45,751 nucleotides of DNA from Nitrospirota bacterium (GCA_020027965.1 JAHRHE010000037.1:1-45751); one strand, 5' to 3'. Shown: positions 8,096 to 15,840, numbered from the stretch's first letter. Translations and numbers: made by a program. The notes: generated by a model not told the origin, from the letters alone.

Positions 8096-8851
8096 ATGAC
8101 GTCACAGTCACACGAGGCGCTGAAGCGACACCTTGAGGAACATATCGGATTCCTTAAGTCCTCTGTGGAACTCTACGACAAAGGAACGACTGCGGAAGCG
8201 AAACGGCTCGCGGTGTCGATCCGGGTGCTCGTTCACGATACGCAAGCCTCGAAATCGCTGCTCGGGCTGCTCGGTATAAAAGGCCGGCAATTTGTCGACA
8301 CGGCGTCCGAGCGGCCGCGCAGCGTCACTACGAGCTATGCGGGTTTGGTCGGGATGTTGTTGACGGCTGGCGCGTCCGAATACGTGCCCCACCTCGATAG
8401 CGTGGCGCCCAAGTTGGTATCGTTCGAGAAATGGTGGGCCAGGCCAGTCATCATAGATTTCAAGCAGCGTGAAATCACACGTAAGCGGCTCATCCTCGCC
8501 GTAGCCAACCAAGACGGGGGCGCCCACGTTGATCCAGAATTGGATGACATCTACGCGGACCTATCGCAAAGCAACTCAATGAGCCGCATGTACTCGTCAG
8601 GCGCCTCTTGGCAGCCACTTGTCGACGTTGAGCACGCGTCAGTCCGACAGGTCGCCCATGAGATGCTCCGCACTTTGGATCCGGCATACACGCCGCTCCT
8701 GCCCCAACAGAGAAGTGGAGTAGTTATCGGCGGATTCGAACTCGGTTTCAGTGCAGACAAGACACCCGCAGCCGGCGGCAAGATAGGGCCCAATGCGCCC
8801 TGCCCTTGCGGCAGTGGCAAGAAGTATAAGAAGTGCCACGGAGCAGCCTAA
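8096..8851 (+). CDS. Cassette protein with C-terminal SEC-C motif
   Basis: 251 residues. The last ~18 residues are a SEC-C zinc-binding motif ([17 protein letters not shown]-x-C...C-H), known from SecA tails and many uncharacterised proteins as a small metal-binding contact module. The preceding ~230 residues are mostly helical and match no family I recognise. The stop codon overlaps the GCCTAAC core of the following (broken) attC, the usual compact cassette arrangement. ATG start, 16 nt after the previous attC. Confidence 0.8.
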   Translation: MTSQSHEALKRHLEEHIGFLKSSVELYDKGTTAEAKRLAVSIRVLVHDTQASKSLLGLLGIKGRQFVDTASERPRSVTTSYAGLVGMLLTAGASEYVPHLDSVAPKLVSFEKWWARPVIIDFKQREITRKRLILAVANQDGGAHVDPELDDIYADLSQSNSMSRMYSSGASWQPLVDVEHASVRQVAHEMLRTLDPAYTPLLPQQRSGVVIGGFELGFSADKTPAAGGKIGPNAPCPCGSGKKYKKCHGAA

Positions 8852-8864
8852 CTCCATGCTCGAA
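8846..8864 (+). other. Left half of an attC site
   Basis: GCCTAAC overlaps the stop codon and continues 12 nt (TCCATGCTCGAA) before the palindromic element. No right arm (GTTRRRY) is visible downstream, so this site looks destroyed. Confidence 0.6.
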
Positions 8865-8973
8865 CGCGAGGGTGGGGCCACGCGAGGGTGGGGCCAGAGA
8901 GTGGGGCCAGGAGGGTGGAGCCAGATCTTGCAATCATACATTGTCGTGATGCAAGACCCGACCCCCATCCTGT
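8865..8973. mobile_element. Island palindromic element, copy 2
   Basis: Three to four tandem units of the type CGAGGGTGGGGCCA, then the 31-nt hairpin at 8926-8956, then CCCGACCCCCATCCTG. Same architecture as the other three copies. Confidence 0.85.
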
Positions 8974-9056
8974 CACATGCCCGACACCGCGCGACAACCT
9001 GCGGATGGGCTCTGACTCAGAGATGACTTCCGGGATCTACTGCGGGCTGATAGCCG

Positions 9057-9083
9057 GATAGACTGCAGGATTCGCAGTCTATC
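9057..9083. other. Perfect 10-bp hairpin upstream of a cassette gene
   Basis: GATAGACTGC and GCAGTCTATC pair around a 7-nt loop, 33 nt before the GTG at 9116. There is no T run, so it is more likely an operator or the remnant of an attC stem than a terminator. Confidence 0.5.
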
Positions 9084-9115
9084 TCGGACAGCTATGCGGT
9101 GCGACCTCTTGATAA

Positions 9116-9526
9116 GTGTCGGACTTCCTTTTAGACAATCAGGTTGTTGCGAACGCTGGTCTTTTCTACGTGTGCTACAAACTCTCATGTCGAGGTTGGA
9201 ACGTGATGCCAACGTCGCGAAACGCGCGTGGTGTCGATGTCGTGATCTATAACCAGATCGGTCGCAAGAAGCACACGGTACAAGTGAAAGCTCTGTCTAA
9301 ACGGAATCCTGTACCGTTGGGACCTCATCGCCGCAACCTCATCGCCGACTATGTCGTCGTCTGCCGAGGGGTCCGGTCAAACGGTCCCGAGTGTTTCGTG
9401 CTGACGTCCGCAGAAGTACGCCGTCGTGCGGAATCCGACCAAGACGAGAAGAGTTGGTGGCTGCAGCCCAACAGGTACGAATCAGACCTCTTCAAGGAGA
9501 GATGGGAGCGCATCGGCAAGCAATAG
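9116..9526 (+). CDS. Cassette PD-(D/E)XK-like nuclease-fold protein
   Basis: 136 residues. The core reads SCRGWNVMPTSRNARGVDVVIYN...KKHTVQVKALS: an Asp at the start of a strand followed by Q-V-K on the next, the signature of restriction-endonuclease-like folds (D...(E/Q)xK), with ADYVVVCRG as the next strand. Such small proteins often have unproven substrates. GTG start. Encoded as a single-gene cassette ending 9 nt before an intact attC. Nuclease activity is an inference from the motif. Confidence 0.7.
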   Translation: MSDFLLDNQVVANAGLFYVCYKLSCRGWNVMPTSRNARGVDVVIYNQIGRKKHTVQVKALSKRNPVPLGPHRRNLIADYVVVCRGVRSNGPECFVLTSAEVRRRAESDQDEKSWWLQPNRYESDLFKERWERIGKQ

Positions 9527-9535
9527 CACTGTTCT

Positions 9536-9602
9536 GCCTAACTTCTGGCTGCAGGCGGACACGCGCCCAGCTGCCGCGAGCCGCTCAGCCAGAGCGTTAG
9601 AG
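9536..9602 (+). other. Integron attC site (67 nt)
   Basis: GCCTAAC ... GTTAGAG ends with inner arms TCTGGCTG and CAGCCAGA, a textbook folded recombination site. Confidence 0.88.
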
Positions 9603-9634
9603 GTCGCTGAGCATTCACGAAGGGAGGCAGTGTT

Positions 9635-9811
9635 ATGGCTGGTGGAATTACCATCAAGGGTCAAAAAGCAAAAAGAGGCGAGAGAATGACGAAAGGAAAA
9701 GGTTGGAGGCGTGCGGCGGTAACTGGCCGGAAAAGAGTTTTTATTGGCACCTTGCTCCAAACGTTCAACTTTGGAAGTAAGCGGCTAGCCATTTTCAGCG
9801 TGCCGAAATAG
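9635..9811 (+). CDS. Small basic cassette ORF (58 residues)
   Basis: ATG at 9635 preceded by GGGAGGCAG opens a 58-codon frame to TAG at 9809. The product is very basic (KGQKAKRGERMTKGKGWRR... then RKRVFIGTLLQTFNFGSKR) with no recognised domain. It is the only credible frame in the cassette between two attC sites. The ribosome site and position support a real gene; the short length and absence of homology clues keep confidence moderate. Confidence 0.55.
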   Translation: MAGGITIKGQKAKRGERMTKGKGWRRAAVTGRKRVFIGTLLQTFNFGSKRLAIFSVPK

Positions 9812-9844
9812 CCCTCCAACTTCACCATGGCTCAGTAAAGTCTC

Positions 9845-9925
9845 CTCTAACCACGCGCTCAGGAGGGACGCCCATGTCGGCGCCAAGAGTGCCTCCATGC
9901 GCGCCCCTTAGCGCGGGCGTTATAC
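9845..9925 (+). other. Integron attC site (81 nt)
   Basis: CTCTAAC ... GTTATAC with inner arms CACGCGCT and AGCGCGGG. The next gene starts 28 nt downstream. Confidence 0.75.
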
Positions 9926-9953
9926 GTCTATGAATATCTACGGAGGTCTGTAA

Positions 9954-10511
9954 ATGGCAAAAGCATCGATTGAGTTACCGAACGGTACTTCTGTCATTAT
10001 TGAGGGCACTCCTGAGGAAGTTCGTAAGTTGCTCGAATATTACGGCGCCGGAAGTTCAGAACGAGGGGCAGGCGCAGGGGCAGCCGGCAAGAAGACCGGC
10101 GAGAAAGCAAAGAAAGCAACTACAGGCGGCGCAACGGGGCCAGCGACAGATCAACCCAATCTAGCGGAGATCATCAACCTCATTCGAAATTCGGATGAAG
10201 CGGAGAAAATCGAGACCAACATTCTTGATCGTACAAGCCAAGTGAATCGGGTATTGCTACCGCTTTATGTGGTTCATGAAGAGTTGGGTGCTGCCTATGG
10301 ATTAACCTCGGGCGAAATCAGCAAAATTACCACAAACCTAGGCATACCTGTTCAATCTCCGAATGTCTCAAACACACTCTCAGGAACTGCATCCCGCTAT
10401 GTAATGCCAGACAAGGTTCGAAAGAAAGGCCAACCAGTTCGATACAAGCTATCCCGCCGTGGCGTGAAGTATCTTGCTTCAGTCATTAAGGGTACTGAAG
10501 ATGGTGAGTAG
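9954..10511 (+). CDS. Cassette protein with winged-helix-like C terminus
   Basis: 185 residues. The N terminus (ASIELPNGTSVIIEGTPEEVRKLLEYY) is a small beta-beta-alpha unit. A Gly/Ala/Lys-rich linker follows (about 36-65). The C-terminal ~110 residues look like a winged helix: LTSGEISKITTNLG, PNVSNTLSGTAS, then RYKLSRRGVKYLASVI. A similar PNVTN-containing module forms the N terminus of the next protein. Good ribosome site (GGAGGT). Overlaps the next gene by 11 nt, so the two form one translationally coupled cassette. Function unknown. Confidence 0.72.
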   Translation: MAKASIELPNGTSVIIEGTPEEVRKLLEYYGAGSSERGAGAGAAGKKTGEKAKKATTGGATGPATDQPNLAEIINLIRNSDEAEKIETNILDRTSQVNRVLLPLYVVHEELGAAYGLTSGEISKITTNLGIPVQSPNVSNTLSGTASRYVMPDKVRKKGQPVRYKLSRRGVKYLASVIKGTEDGE

Positions 10512-11226
10512 ACGTGAGTACGCGCATCAACTTGCAGAAATGTCGCTCTCTCACATTGATCGAGCGATCGCCTTTCTATACTACTACAGAGAAACACAGC
10601 AGTTTGAGGAACGCACAGCATCAGCGTTGGCCTCTGATCTTTTCGAAGAGAACTTCCCGAAACCTAATGTCACGAATCTAAAGACCGCGCTTACCAAAAG
10701 TAATTTCACCGTTAAAGGTAAACAAACAGGCTCCTTCAGGCTCGACGTCCGAAAAATCGCACAGCTCGCGGAAAAATACGATGCTCTATTTAAGGCCAAA
10801 GTTATCAAGGTTGGTGATTCTGTAATTCCTGTACACTGGGTTGCAAACACAAGACCATATCTTGAGAAAATGGTCCACCAGATCAACGGTTGCTATGAAT
10901 ATAACTTCCTTGATGGATGTGCCGTGCTTTCTCGACGACTGATGGAGTCGTTGATCATTGATGTTTACGCCCGCGATAAGCGCCAGCACGAAATTCAAGA
11001 CAATGGTGTTTTTATTCCCCTCGAAAAACTAATCAAGTACATCTCGGCTGACACAAAGGTCACGCTTGGGCGGAATTCTCATCAAACCATGAACGCCATT
11101 AAACAGCTTGGTGACACAGCTGCACATGATCGAACTTATATAACACCCCCGGTTGATATTAATGACCTGAAAACGCGTTATCGACGATTAATCAGTGAAC
11201 TATTGGATAAGGCGGGAATTAAGTAA
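10501..11226 (+). CDS. Cassette protein: winged-helix-like N terminus, DUF4145-like C terminus
   Basis: 241 residues from ATG 10501, inside the end of the previous gene; the longer TTG frame is not needed. Residues ~25-85 look like a winged helix (FEENFPKPNVTNLKTALTKS...FRLDVRKIAQLAEKY). The C-terminal half (SRRLMESLIIDVYA...AIKQLGDTAAHDRTYI) resembles the HEPN-like DUF4145 family, in which a helical core ends with the sequence LG-x-x-x-A-H. DUF4145 domains occur in restriction and abortive-infection proteins, so a defence role is a reasonable but unproven guess. Codon use is AT-richer than neighbours. Confidence 0.7.
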   Translation: MVSRREYAHQLAEMSLSHIDRAIAFLYYYRETQQFEERTASALASDLFEENFPKPNVTNLKTALTKSNFTVKGKQTGSFRLDVRKIAQLAEKYDALFKAKVIKVGDSVIPVHWVANTRPYLEKMVHQINGCYEYNFLDGCAVLSRRLMESLIIDVYARDKRQHEIQDNGVFIPLEKLIKYISADTKVTLGRNSHQTMNAIKQLGDTAAHDRTYITPPVDINDLKTRYRRLISELLDKAGIK

Positions 11227-11247
11227 ACATTATTCAGCAAAATGGAC

Positions 11248-11325
11248 GTATAACGCGTCGCTCAACCTGACTCGCTACGTCGGCGCTTCGCGCCTCGTAG
11301 CTCGCAGGTTAGCTCTGCGTTAGGC
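11248..11325 (+). other. Integron attC site (78 nt)
   Basis: GTATAAC ... GTTAGGC with inner arms GCTCAACCTG and CAGGTTAGC; a strong folded site. Confidence 0.88.
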
Positions 11326-11403
11326 TGCCAACGGACTCTTTATGCGCGGCAGCATCACGAGGCAAGGGCGGGTCGTCCGGCGATATCGAAAGTCTATCCA
11401 AAG

Positions 11404-11488
11404 TGCGAGGGCGGGGCCCAAATGCGAGGGCGGGGCCAGGTCTTGCAATCATACATTGTCGTAATGCAAGACGCGACCCCCCATTCTG
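11404..11488. mobile_element. Island palindromic element, copy 3
   Basis: Two tandem TGCGAGGGCGGGGCC units, the 31-nt hairpin at 11441-11471, then CGCGACCCCCCATTCTG. This copy lies ~80 nt downstream of an attC rather than inside one. Confidence 0.85.
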
Positions 11489-11503
11489 TACGACCCCTTC
11501 GGG

Positions 11504-12275
11504 GAGTAAATCGGTCTAAGAAGCGTGAGGAGGGCGGCCGTCATGCTCTTGTGCTCGCGCACCGCGCGCACACGAAGGAGGCGCGGGGCAGTCAGCGTGG
11601 GCCCGCTAGAAGACACCGCCGGCTCACCGTCTCGCCGGCGCGCGCAAACGTGACGCTCCTTATTCGTCGCGTCGCGCCCCTCGCAGAGCGCGCACACAGG
11701 AACGGGCGTGAGGTGGCCTAGCAGCCTCACGTGCTCGCGCATCGCGCACACAAGAAGGTGGGAAGCCGTGCGGCATGGCTGACCCGCCTGCTCGCGGAGC
11801 GCGCACTCAGGATTCTTAGTAGCGGCCCTTCAGGATAGAGTGCTCGCTCGACGCGCGCAATTGGGGTCAGCCACGCCACCCGACTTTGGGGTAGGGTGGA
11901 CGCGCGCAGTCTGAGGCTGCTAGGCCACCTGCCCTAAGACAATGCATTAGTAGAGATGTGCTCGCACGGGCAAGGGCGCGTCTCGGCGCGCCCGGGGTGG
12001 GCGGGTGAAAATGATGCGCGCAATAGGTCCCACCCCGACCACCCCGCCTAGGAGAAGGGAAAACGCGCGCAGTCTGAGTTCACCCTGCCACCCGCCCTTG
12101 AAAACAAAGAGAGCATGACAGCTGCCCTCGTTGCCTCAAGACATACAGCGGTTCGAGGGGTTGGTGGAAAAGGGGCGGCGAGTGAGCGCTTCAGTGCTCA
12201 CTCGCCGCGCATCCGGTCTATGCGAAACGTGAGAGAGGTGTGTGATTGCAAGCCCTGACAGGTTCGCTCTCGCTC
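11504..12275. repeat. Island repeat, copy B (longest copy)
   Basis: Between 11326 and 12374 there is no supportable gene. Copy B opens with the same GTAAATCGGTCTAAGAAGCG as copy A, holds a 180-nt stretch nearly identical to copy A (11731-11910) and continues with a segment found inverted at the SDR gene (about 11898-12030, copy C). It closes with GGTGTGTGATTGCAAG and CCTGACA as in copy A. Motifs of the type TGCTCGC-N-CGCGCGCA recur about every 50-66 nt. Confidence 0.85.
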
Positions 12276-12282
12276 ATGGTCC

Positions 12283-12362
12283 GCATAACATGGCGACCAA
12301 CCTGACCCGCCAAAAGCGAGGCTTCGGTTGCTGTTGTCCAGCAGGTTATTACCGGTGCTAGA
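12283..12362 (+). other. Degenerate attC-like site
   Basis: GCATAAC followed by inner arms CCAACCTG and CAGGTT at the expected spacing. The right core is degraded (GTGCTAGATGG region). The GIY-YIG cassette gene starts 12 nt later. Confidence 0.5.
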
Positions 12363-12374
12363 TGGCTTGCTCTC

Positions 12375-13220
12375 ATGCCCACCGCAACCATAAAGCTCTT
12401 CCTGGTCCACGGCGATGCGAAGCGTTTGCGCACTGCTGAGCTTTCGAACTGGACGGGGAAAGCCATTGCTGGTCCGCGCAGCGAACTTGATGGCGTCCTC
12501 GCGCGAGACGAGGCGGCAAAGTCGGGAGTCTATTTCTTGAGTGGCATTGATTCAGATTCCGGGAAGTCTGCGGTCTACGTTGGCGAAGCGGAAAGCATCA
12601 GGGATCGGCTGCGGAGCCACCTCGACAAGGATTTTTGGAATCACGTCGTCTTTTTCATAAGTAAAGATGAGAACCTGACCAAGGCGCATATTCGATACTT
12701 GGAGGGTCGCCTGATCGAACAGGCGAAGTTAGCTGGACGGGCCCTCGTGATGAACGGCCAATCGAGTGGCGCAAAGCTGCCAGAGTCCGACCGCGAAGAC
12801 ATGGAGATTTTTCTCGAACGAATTCACCAACTGATGCCGGTGCTCGGAGCGGACGCCCTGCTGCCAATTGGTCTGGCGCCCGAAGGCCACGCCGAAGCGC
12901 AGATTCTCATCTGCGAGATTAAAGGGCTGAAGGCAACTGGTCATCTCACACCAACCGGCTTTGTTGTGCTCAAGGGATCACACGCAGTTCTCAAGGAACG
13001 TGCGTCCGCCCATCAGTACCCGTACACCCTAGCGTCGCGGAATAGATTGATTGAAGATGGAACGCTGGCGCAAGATGGAGATCATCTGACGTTCACCCGC
13101 GACACTGAGTTCAGTAGCCCCAGCGCCGCCGCGACGGTGGTTCACGGGGGTTCGGCGAACGGACTGCTTGCGTGGAAGAACAAGAGTGGCAAGACACTCA
13201 AGGAACTGGAAGGCGCCTAA
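12375..13220 (+). CDS. Cassette GIY-YIG nuclease-domain protein with DUF4357
   Basis: 281 residues. The GIY-YIG fold spans about residues 50-140: SGVYFLSG supplies the first Y strand and SAVYVGEAESIRDRLRSHL the second with Arg and His. YLEGRLIEQAK supplies the metal-binding Glu. The C-terminal ~100 residues (TPTGFVVLKGSHAVLKERAS ... LLAWKNKSGKTLKELEG) match the DUF4357 module often found behind this nuclease domain. Its stop codon lies inside the GCCTAAC core of a compact attC. Target is unknown; restriction or DNA processing are both possible. Confidence 0.86.
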   Translation: MPTATIKLFLVHGDAKRLRTAELSNWTGKAIAGPRSELDGVLARDEAAKSGVYFLSGIDSDSGKSAVYVGEAESIRDRLRSHLDKDFWNHVVFFISKDENLTKAHIRYLEGRLIEQAKLAGRALVMNGQSSGAKLPESDREDMEIFLERIHQLMPVLGADALLPIGLAPEGHAEAQILICEIKGLKATGHLTPTGFVVLKGSHAVLKERASAHQYPYTLASRNRLIEDGTLAQDGDHLTFTRDTEFSSPSAAATVVHGGSANGLLAWKNKSGKTLKELEGA

Positions 13221-13259
13221 CGCCCGCATTAACGCGGCCGGTTATGCGCAGCGTTAGGC
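13215..13259 (+). other. Integron attC site (45 nt, very short)
   Basis: GCCTAAC ... GTTAGGC with inner arms GCCCGCATTAAC and GGTTATGCGC. Shorter than usual because the terminal loop region is almost absent. Confidence 0.85.
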
Positions 13260-13319
13260 CACAAAGCGGGGCCTATCTCAGGGTTGTTTTGTCGGTTGAG
13301 GGAGAGTAAACTGAAACGA

Positions 13320-13547
13320 ATGCGTTGGCAAGACCGCATTGTTATTATCCCCGGCGTTCGGAGCGGAAAGCCCTGTATCAAGGGCACACGGATTACCGTG
13401 TATGACGTGCTCGAATACCTCGCCGGCGGCATGACCGAAGCGCAGATCCTGGCCGACTTTCCAGACCTCACGGCGGAAGACATCCGCGCCTGTTTGGCCT
13501 TCGCGGCCTCTCGCGAACGCCGGCTCGCCAGCTCGTCGGCAGTGTGA
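13320..13547 (+). CDS. DUF433 antitoxin
   Basis: About 75 residues with the DUF433 signature: WQDRIVIIPGVRSGKPCIKG, TRITVYDVLEYLAGGMTEAQ, then LADFPDLTAEDIRACLAFAA, a VapB-like helix-turn-helix antitoxin. A GAGGGAGAG ribosome site lies just upstream; ATG 13320 is preferred over the upstream TTG, although the site spacing also suits a CTG at 13311. Its stop overlaps the toxin start (GTGTGA), so the pair is translationally coupled and carried in one cassette. Confidence 0.9.
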   Translation: MRWQDRIVIIPGVRSGKPCIKGTRITVYDVLEYLAGGMTEAQILADFPDLTAEDIRACLAFAASRERRLASSSAV

Positions 13548-13894
13548 AGCTACTTCTCGACGAGAACCTGAGCCCCAAGCTCATCGATGGCCTTCAATCG
13601 GAATATCCAGGCAGTGCCCATGTGCGCTCGGTTGGCCTTCGGGGTGCAGGCGACGAGGAGATCTGGAATTATGCCCGCGAGCAGGGTTTCGCGATCATCT
13701 CCAAGGACAACGACTTCCGGCAGCTCAGTTTCGTCCACAGCGCTCCTCCCAAGGTGATCTGGCTGTCCGTTGGCAACGCCGGGACCGATGCTATTCTCCA
13801 TTTCATGAAAAGCCAGCGTGCAGTGATCCTTGCGTTCGATACCGATCAAGAGGCTTCCCTCCTTGCTCTCCCCCTTGCTGAGACTGGGACGTAG
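13544..13894 (+). CDS. DUF5615 PIN-like toxin
   Basis: 116 residues from a GTG start. KLLLDENLSPKLIDGL, GDEEIWNYAREQGFAIISKD and NDFRQLSF are the acidic motifs of the DUF5615 (Mut7-C/PIN-like) ribonuclease fold: D in LDEN, E in DEEI, D in SKDNDF. Paired with a DUF433 antitoxin by a 4-nt overlap, the standard gene order. A toxin-antitoxin cassette would help stabilise the array against loss, as known for chromosomal integrons. No attC follows; the integrase remnant lies 75 nt downstream. Confidence 0.9.
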   Translation: MKLLLDENLSPKLIDGLQSEYPGSAHVRSVGLRGAGDEEIWNYAREQGFAIISKDNDFRQLSFVHSAPPKVIWLSVGNAGTDAILHFMKSQRAVILAFDTDQEASLLALPLAETGT

Positions 13895-13969
13895 GATGGC
13901 ACCCTGTTGAACTTCTGATTCTCACACGGGGCGGCAACGAATGGGTTCCAGGAACTGCGTGTACCGGCG

Positions 13970-14167
13970 TTTCGCCATTCCTTCGCGACCCACCTGCTTG
14001 AGGAGGACTACGAGATCCGAACCGTCCAGGAGCTGCTCGGCCACACGGACGTCAAGACCACGATGATCTATACCCACGTGTTGAATCGGGGCGGCCGAGG
14101 CGTACGAAGTCCCGTCGATTCGCTCTCAAGCCAGCCAGGGTCCGGGGTCTTATACGGAACCAGATAA
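13970..14167 (+). pseudogene. intI: Integron integrase (IntI), 3' remnant
   Basis: An open frame without a start encodes [39 protein letters not shown] and [13 protein letters not shown] in succession. This is the C terminus of an IntI tyrosine recombinase with the Arg-His box, the LGH motif and the catalytic Tyr of IYTH. The rest of the gene, including the IntI-specific insertion, is gone; upstream codons stop matching before the FRHSF motif. It points the same way as the cassettes and lies downstream of seven of them, unlike the usual divergent intI/attI arrangement. Confidence 0.88.
14148..14167. repeat. 20-nt direct repeat, copy 1 (palindromic)
   Basis: TCTTATACGGAACCAGATAA, identical to 14282-14301. 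The core TTAT..GG..CC..ATAA is an inverted repeat. It forms the last codons of the integrase remnant frame. Confidence 0.85.
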
Positions 14168-14281
14168 GATTCCCGCTGGCCGAGGCTCGGCTGAGGGAAA
14201 GCCATGTCACAAGCGAGCTTACGCAGTCCCGTTGCCAGGAAACTGAGAGGGGCTTATACTGCGGACGGTCCCCATCCGGCA

Positions 14282-14301
14282 TCTTATACGGAACCAGATA
14301 A
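14282..14301. repeat. 20-nt direct repeat, copy 2 (palindromic)
   Basis: Exact second copy, 134 nt after the first and 50 nt before the next ATG; a possible operator or recombination site. Confidence 0.85.
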
Positions 14302-14351
14302 TCCATAGTTGCGCGGTCAAGGTCAGAGTCAGATAGAGACTGGAGGGCTGA

Positions 14352-14756
14352 ATGTTCCTCACACTGCTAGCCGTGACCTTAGGTATCGCGGTTATCGCTT
14401 CCTTTTGCGTCGCGAGGCTCTTTGACCGACCGATTGCCGCCATTCTTGGTCGAATCGTGGCTACAGAACTCAGCACGGCTTGGCATGGCTATATCAGGTT
14501 TGCGATCTACGTTGTTGGGGTGTCCGGAGGGGTCCGGATCTGGGAGCTCGAGAAGTACATCACGCCCCGTTCCAAGGACGCTGAGCCGATCGTATTGAAC
14601 GCGGACCGATGGACGCTGGAAGTTTATCGAACAGTCATCGAAACCCTGCAGAGTGTTGCGTGGATGCTTCTGGTTTTCTTTGTTTTCGCGCTGATCGCGT
14701 ACGTCGTCGTTCGTGGTTTTGAGCTAAGGCACGGCAAGCACCCTACCGAGGGGTAG
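14352..14756 (+). CDS. Cassette membrane protein, unknown function
   Basis: 134 residues with hydrophobic segments near 1-20, 47-60 and 100-120 (VAWMLLVFFVFALIAYVVV) and a short polar region between the second and third. No family recognised. GGAGGGCTGA ribosome site precedes the ATG. Its end runs into an attC interrupted by a palindromic element, so it is a cassette gene lying downstream of the integrase remnant. Confidence 0.7.
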   Translation: MFLTLLAVTLGIAVIASFCVARLFDRPIAAILGRIVATELSTAWHGYIRFAIYVVGVSGGVRIWELEKYITPRSKDAEPIVLNADRWTLEVYRTVIETLQSVAWMLLVFFVFALIAYVVVRGFELRHGKHPTEG

Positions 14757-14865
14757 GGCAACATGCCGCAGGGGCCGAGGGTGGGGCCACCCGAGCGTGG
14801 GGCCAGACCTTGCAATCATATATTGTCGTGATGCATGACCCGACCCCCATCCTCGACCGTTAGAC
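14755..14865 (+). other. attC site interrupted by palindromic element
   Basis: A GGGCAAC-like left core overlaps the stop codon; the right core GTTAGAC lies at 14859-14865. The element occupies the centre. Confidence 0.55.
14775..14854. mobile_element. Island palindromic element, copy 4
   Basis: Two tandem CCGAGGGTGGGGCCA-type units, 31-nt hairpin at 14808-14838 (two arm mismatches: CCTTGCA / TGCATGA), then CCCGACCCCCATCCTC. Confidence 0.83.
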
Positions 14866-14892
14866 CGCGGGAGCCATGTGACAGGAGAAGTA

Positions 14893-15840
14893 ATGACCAC
14901 CCCGGCCTCTGCCCGTTCGGAAAGATGGCCAAGTCTGCCTCTGGAGGCGTGGAGCGACACGTGTGCGACCTTGCACATGTGGACGCAGATCGTTGGCAAG
15001 GTTCGGCTTGCCCAATGTCCCTGGGTGAACCATTCCTGGCATGTCACACTGTACGTGACAGCTAGAGGGCTCACCACGTCGCCCATCCCGTATGGGACCC
15101 GGACGTTCCAGGTCGATTTCGACTTCATCGACCATCGGCTGACAGTACAGTCAAGCGACGGCGGCGTTGGGGGTCTTCCGCTCCAACCTCAATCCGTCGC
15201 TGTGTTCTATCGGCGCCTGATGGAGGAAATGGGAAAGCTCGACCTGCATGTGGATATCCACAAGAAGCCCAACGAAGTTCCTGACCCCATCCCCTTCGAT
15301 CAGGACGAGTCCCACGCCGCGTACGATCGGGTGTACGCCAATCGGTTCTGGCAGGTCCTCGTGCAGGCTGACCGGGTCTTCAAAGAGTTTCGGGCTCGCT
15401 TCATCGGCAAGTGCAGCCCCGTGCATTTCTTCTGGGGTGCTCCCGATCTGGCGGTCACGCGGTTCTCAGGGCGACGAGCCCCGGAGCATCCCGGCGGGAT
15501 CCCCAATCTGCCGGACAGGGTGACCCGAGAGGCCTACTCGCACGAAGTCAGTAGCTGCGGGTTCTGGCCCGGTGGGGGCCCGATTCCCTATCCTGCGTTC
15601 TATTCCTATGCCTATCCGGAACCGGTTGGGTTCTCGGAGGCACCCGTCAAACCTGACGCCGCCTTCTACAGTACCGATCTTCGAGAATTCATTCTGGCGT
15701 ACGATACCGTCCGGCAGTCGGAGTCCCCAGACGAGACGCTGCTCGAGTTCTTGCAGACGACGTATGAGGCCGCAGCTAATTTGGCCAAGTGGGATCGCGC
15801 CTCACTGGAACGTAGCTACGATCCGAAGATCGGGGTCTAA
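14893..15840 (+). CDS. DUF5996 family protein
   Basis: 315 residues from ATG 14893, chosen over the GTG at 14878 because AGGAG sits 6 nt upstream. The N terminus (WPSLPLEAWSDTCATLHMWT, QIVGKVRLAQCPWVNHSWHV) and TLYVTARGLTTSPIPYG are characteristic of DUF5996, a family of unknown function found across bacteria. The C terminus carries the expected Pro/Tyr-rich stretch (FYSYAYPEP). The gene ends in the first half of an attC (GTCTAAC), so it was acquired as a cassette. Confidence 0.85.
   Translation: MTTPASARSERWPSLPLEAWSDTCATLHMWTQIVGKVRLAQCPWVNHSWHVTLYVTARGLTTSPIPYGTRTFQVDFDFIDHRLTVQSSDGGVGGLPLQPQSVAVFYRRLMEEMGKLDLHVDIHKKPNEVPDPIPFDQDESHAAYDRVYANRFWQVLVQADRVFKEFRARFIGKCSPVHFFWGAPDLAVTRFSGRRAPEHPGGIPNLPDRVTREAYSHEVSSCGFWPGGGPIPYPAFYSYAYPEPVGFSEAPVKPDAAFYSTDLREFILAYDTVRQSESPDETLLEFLQTTYEAAANLAKWDRASLERSYDPKIGV

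Noticed and set aside
11420-12470. Several open frames on both strands across repeat copy B
   Set aside because: They change with repeat copy, lack ribosome sites and domain-like content, and arise from GC-rich sequence with few stop codons.
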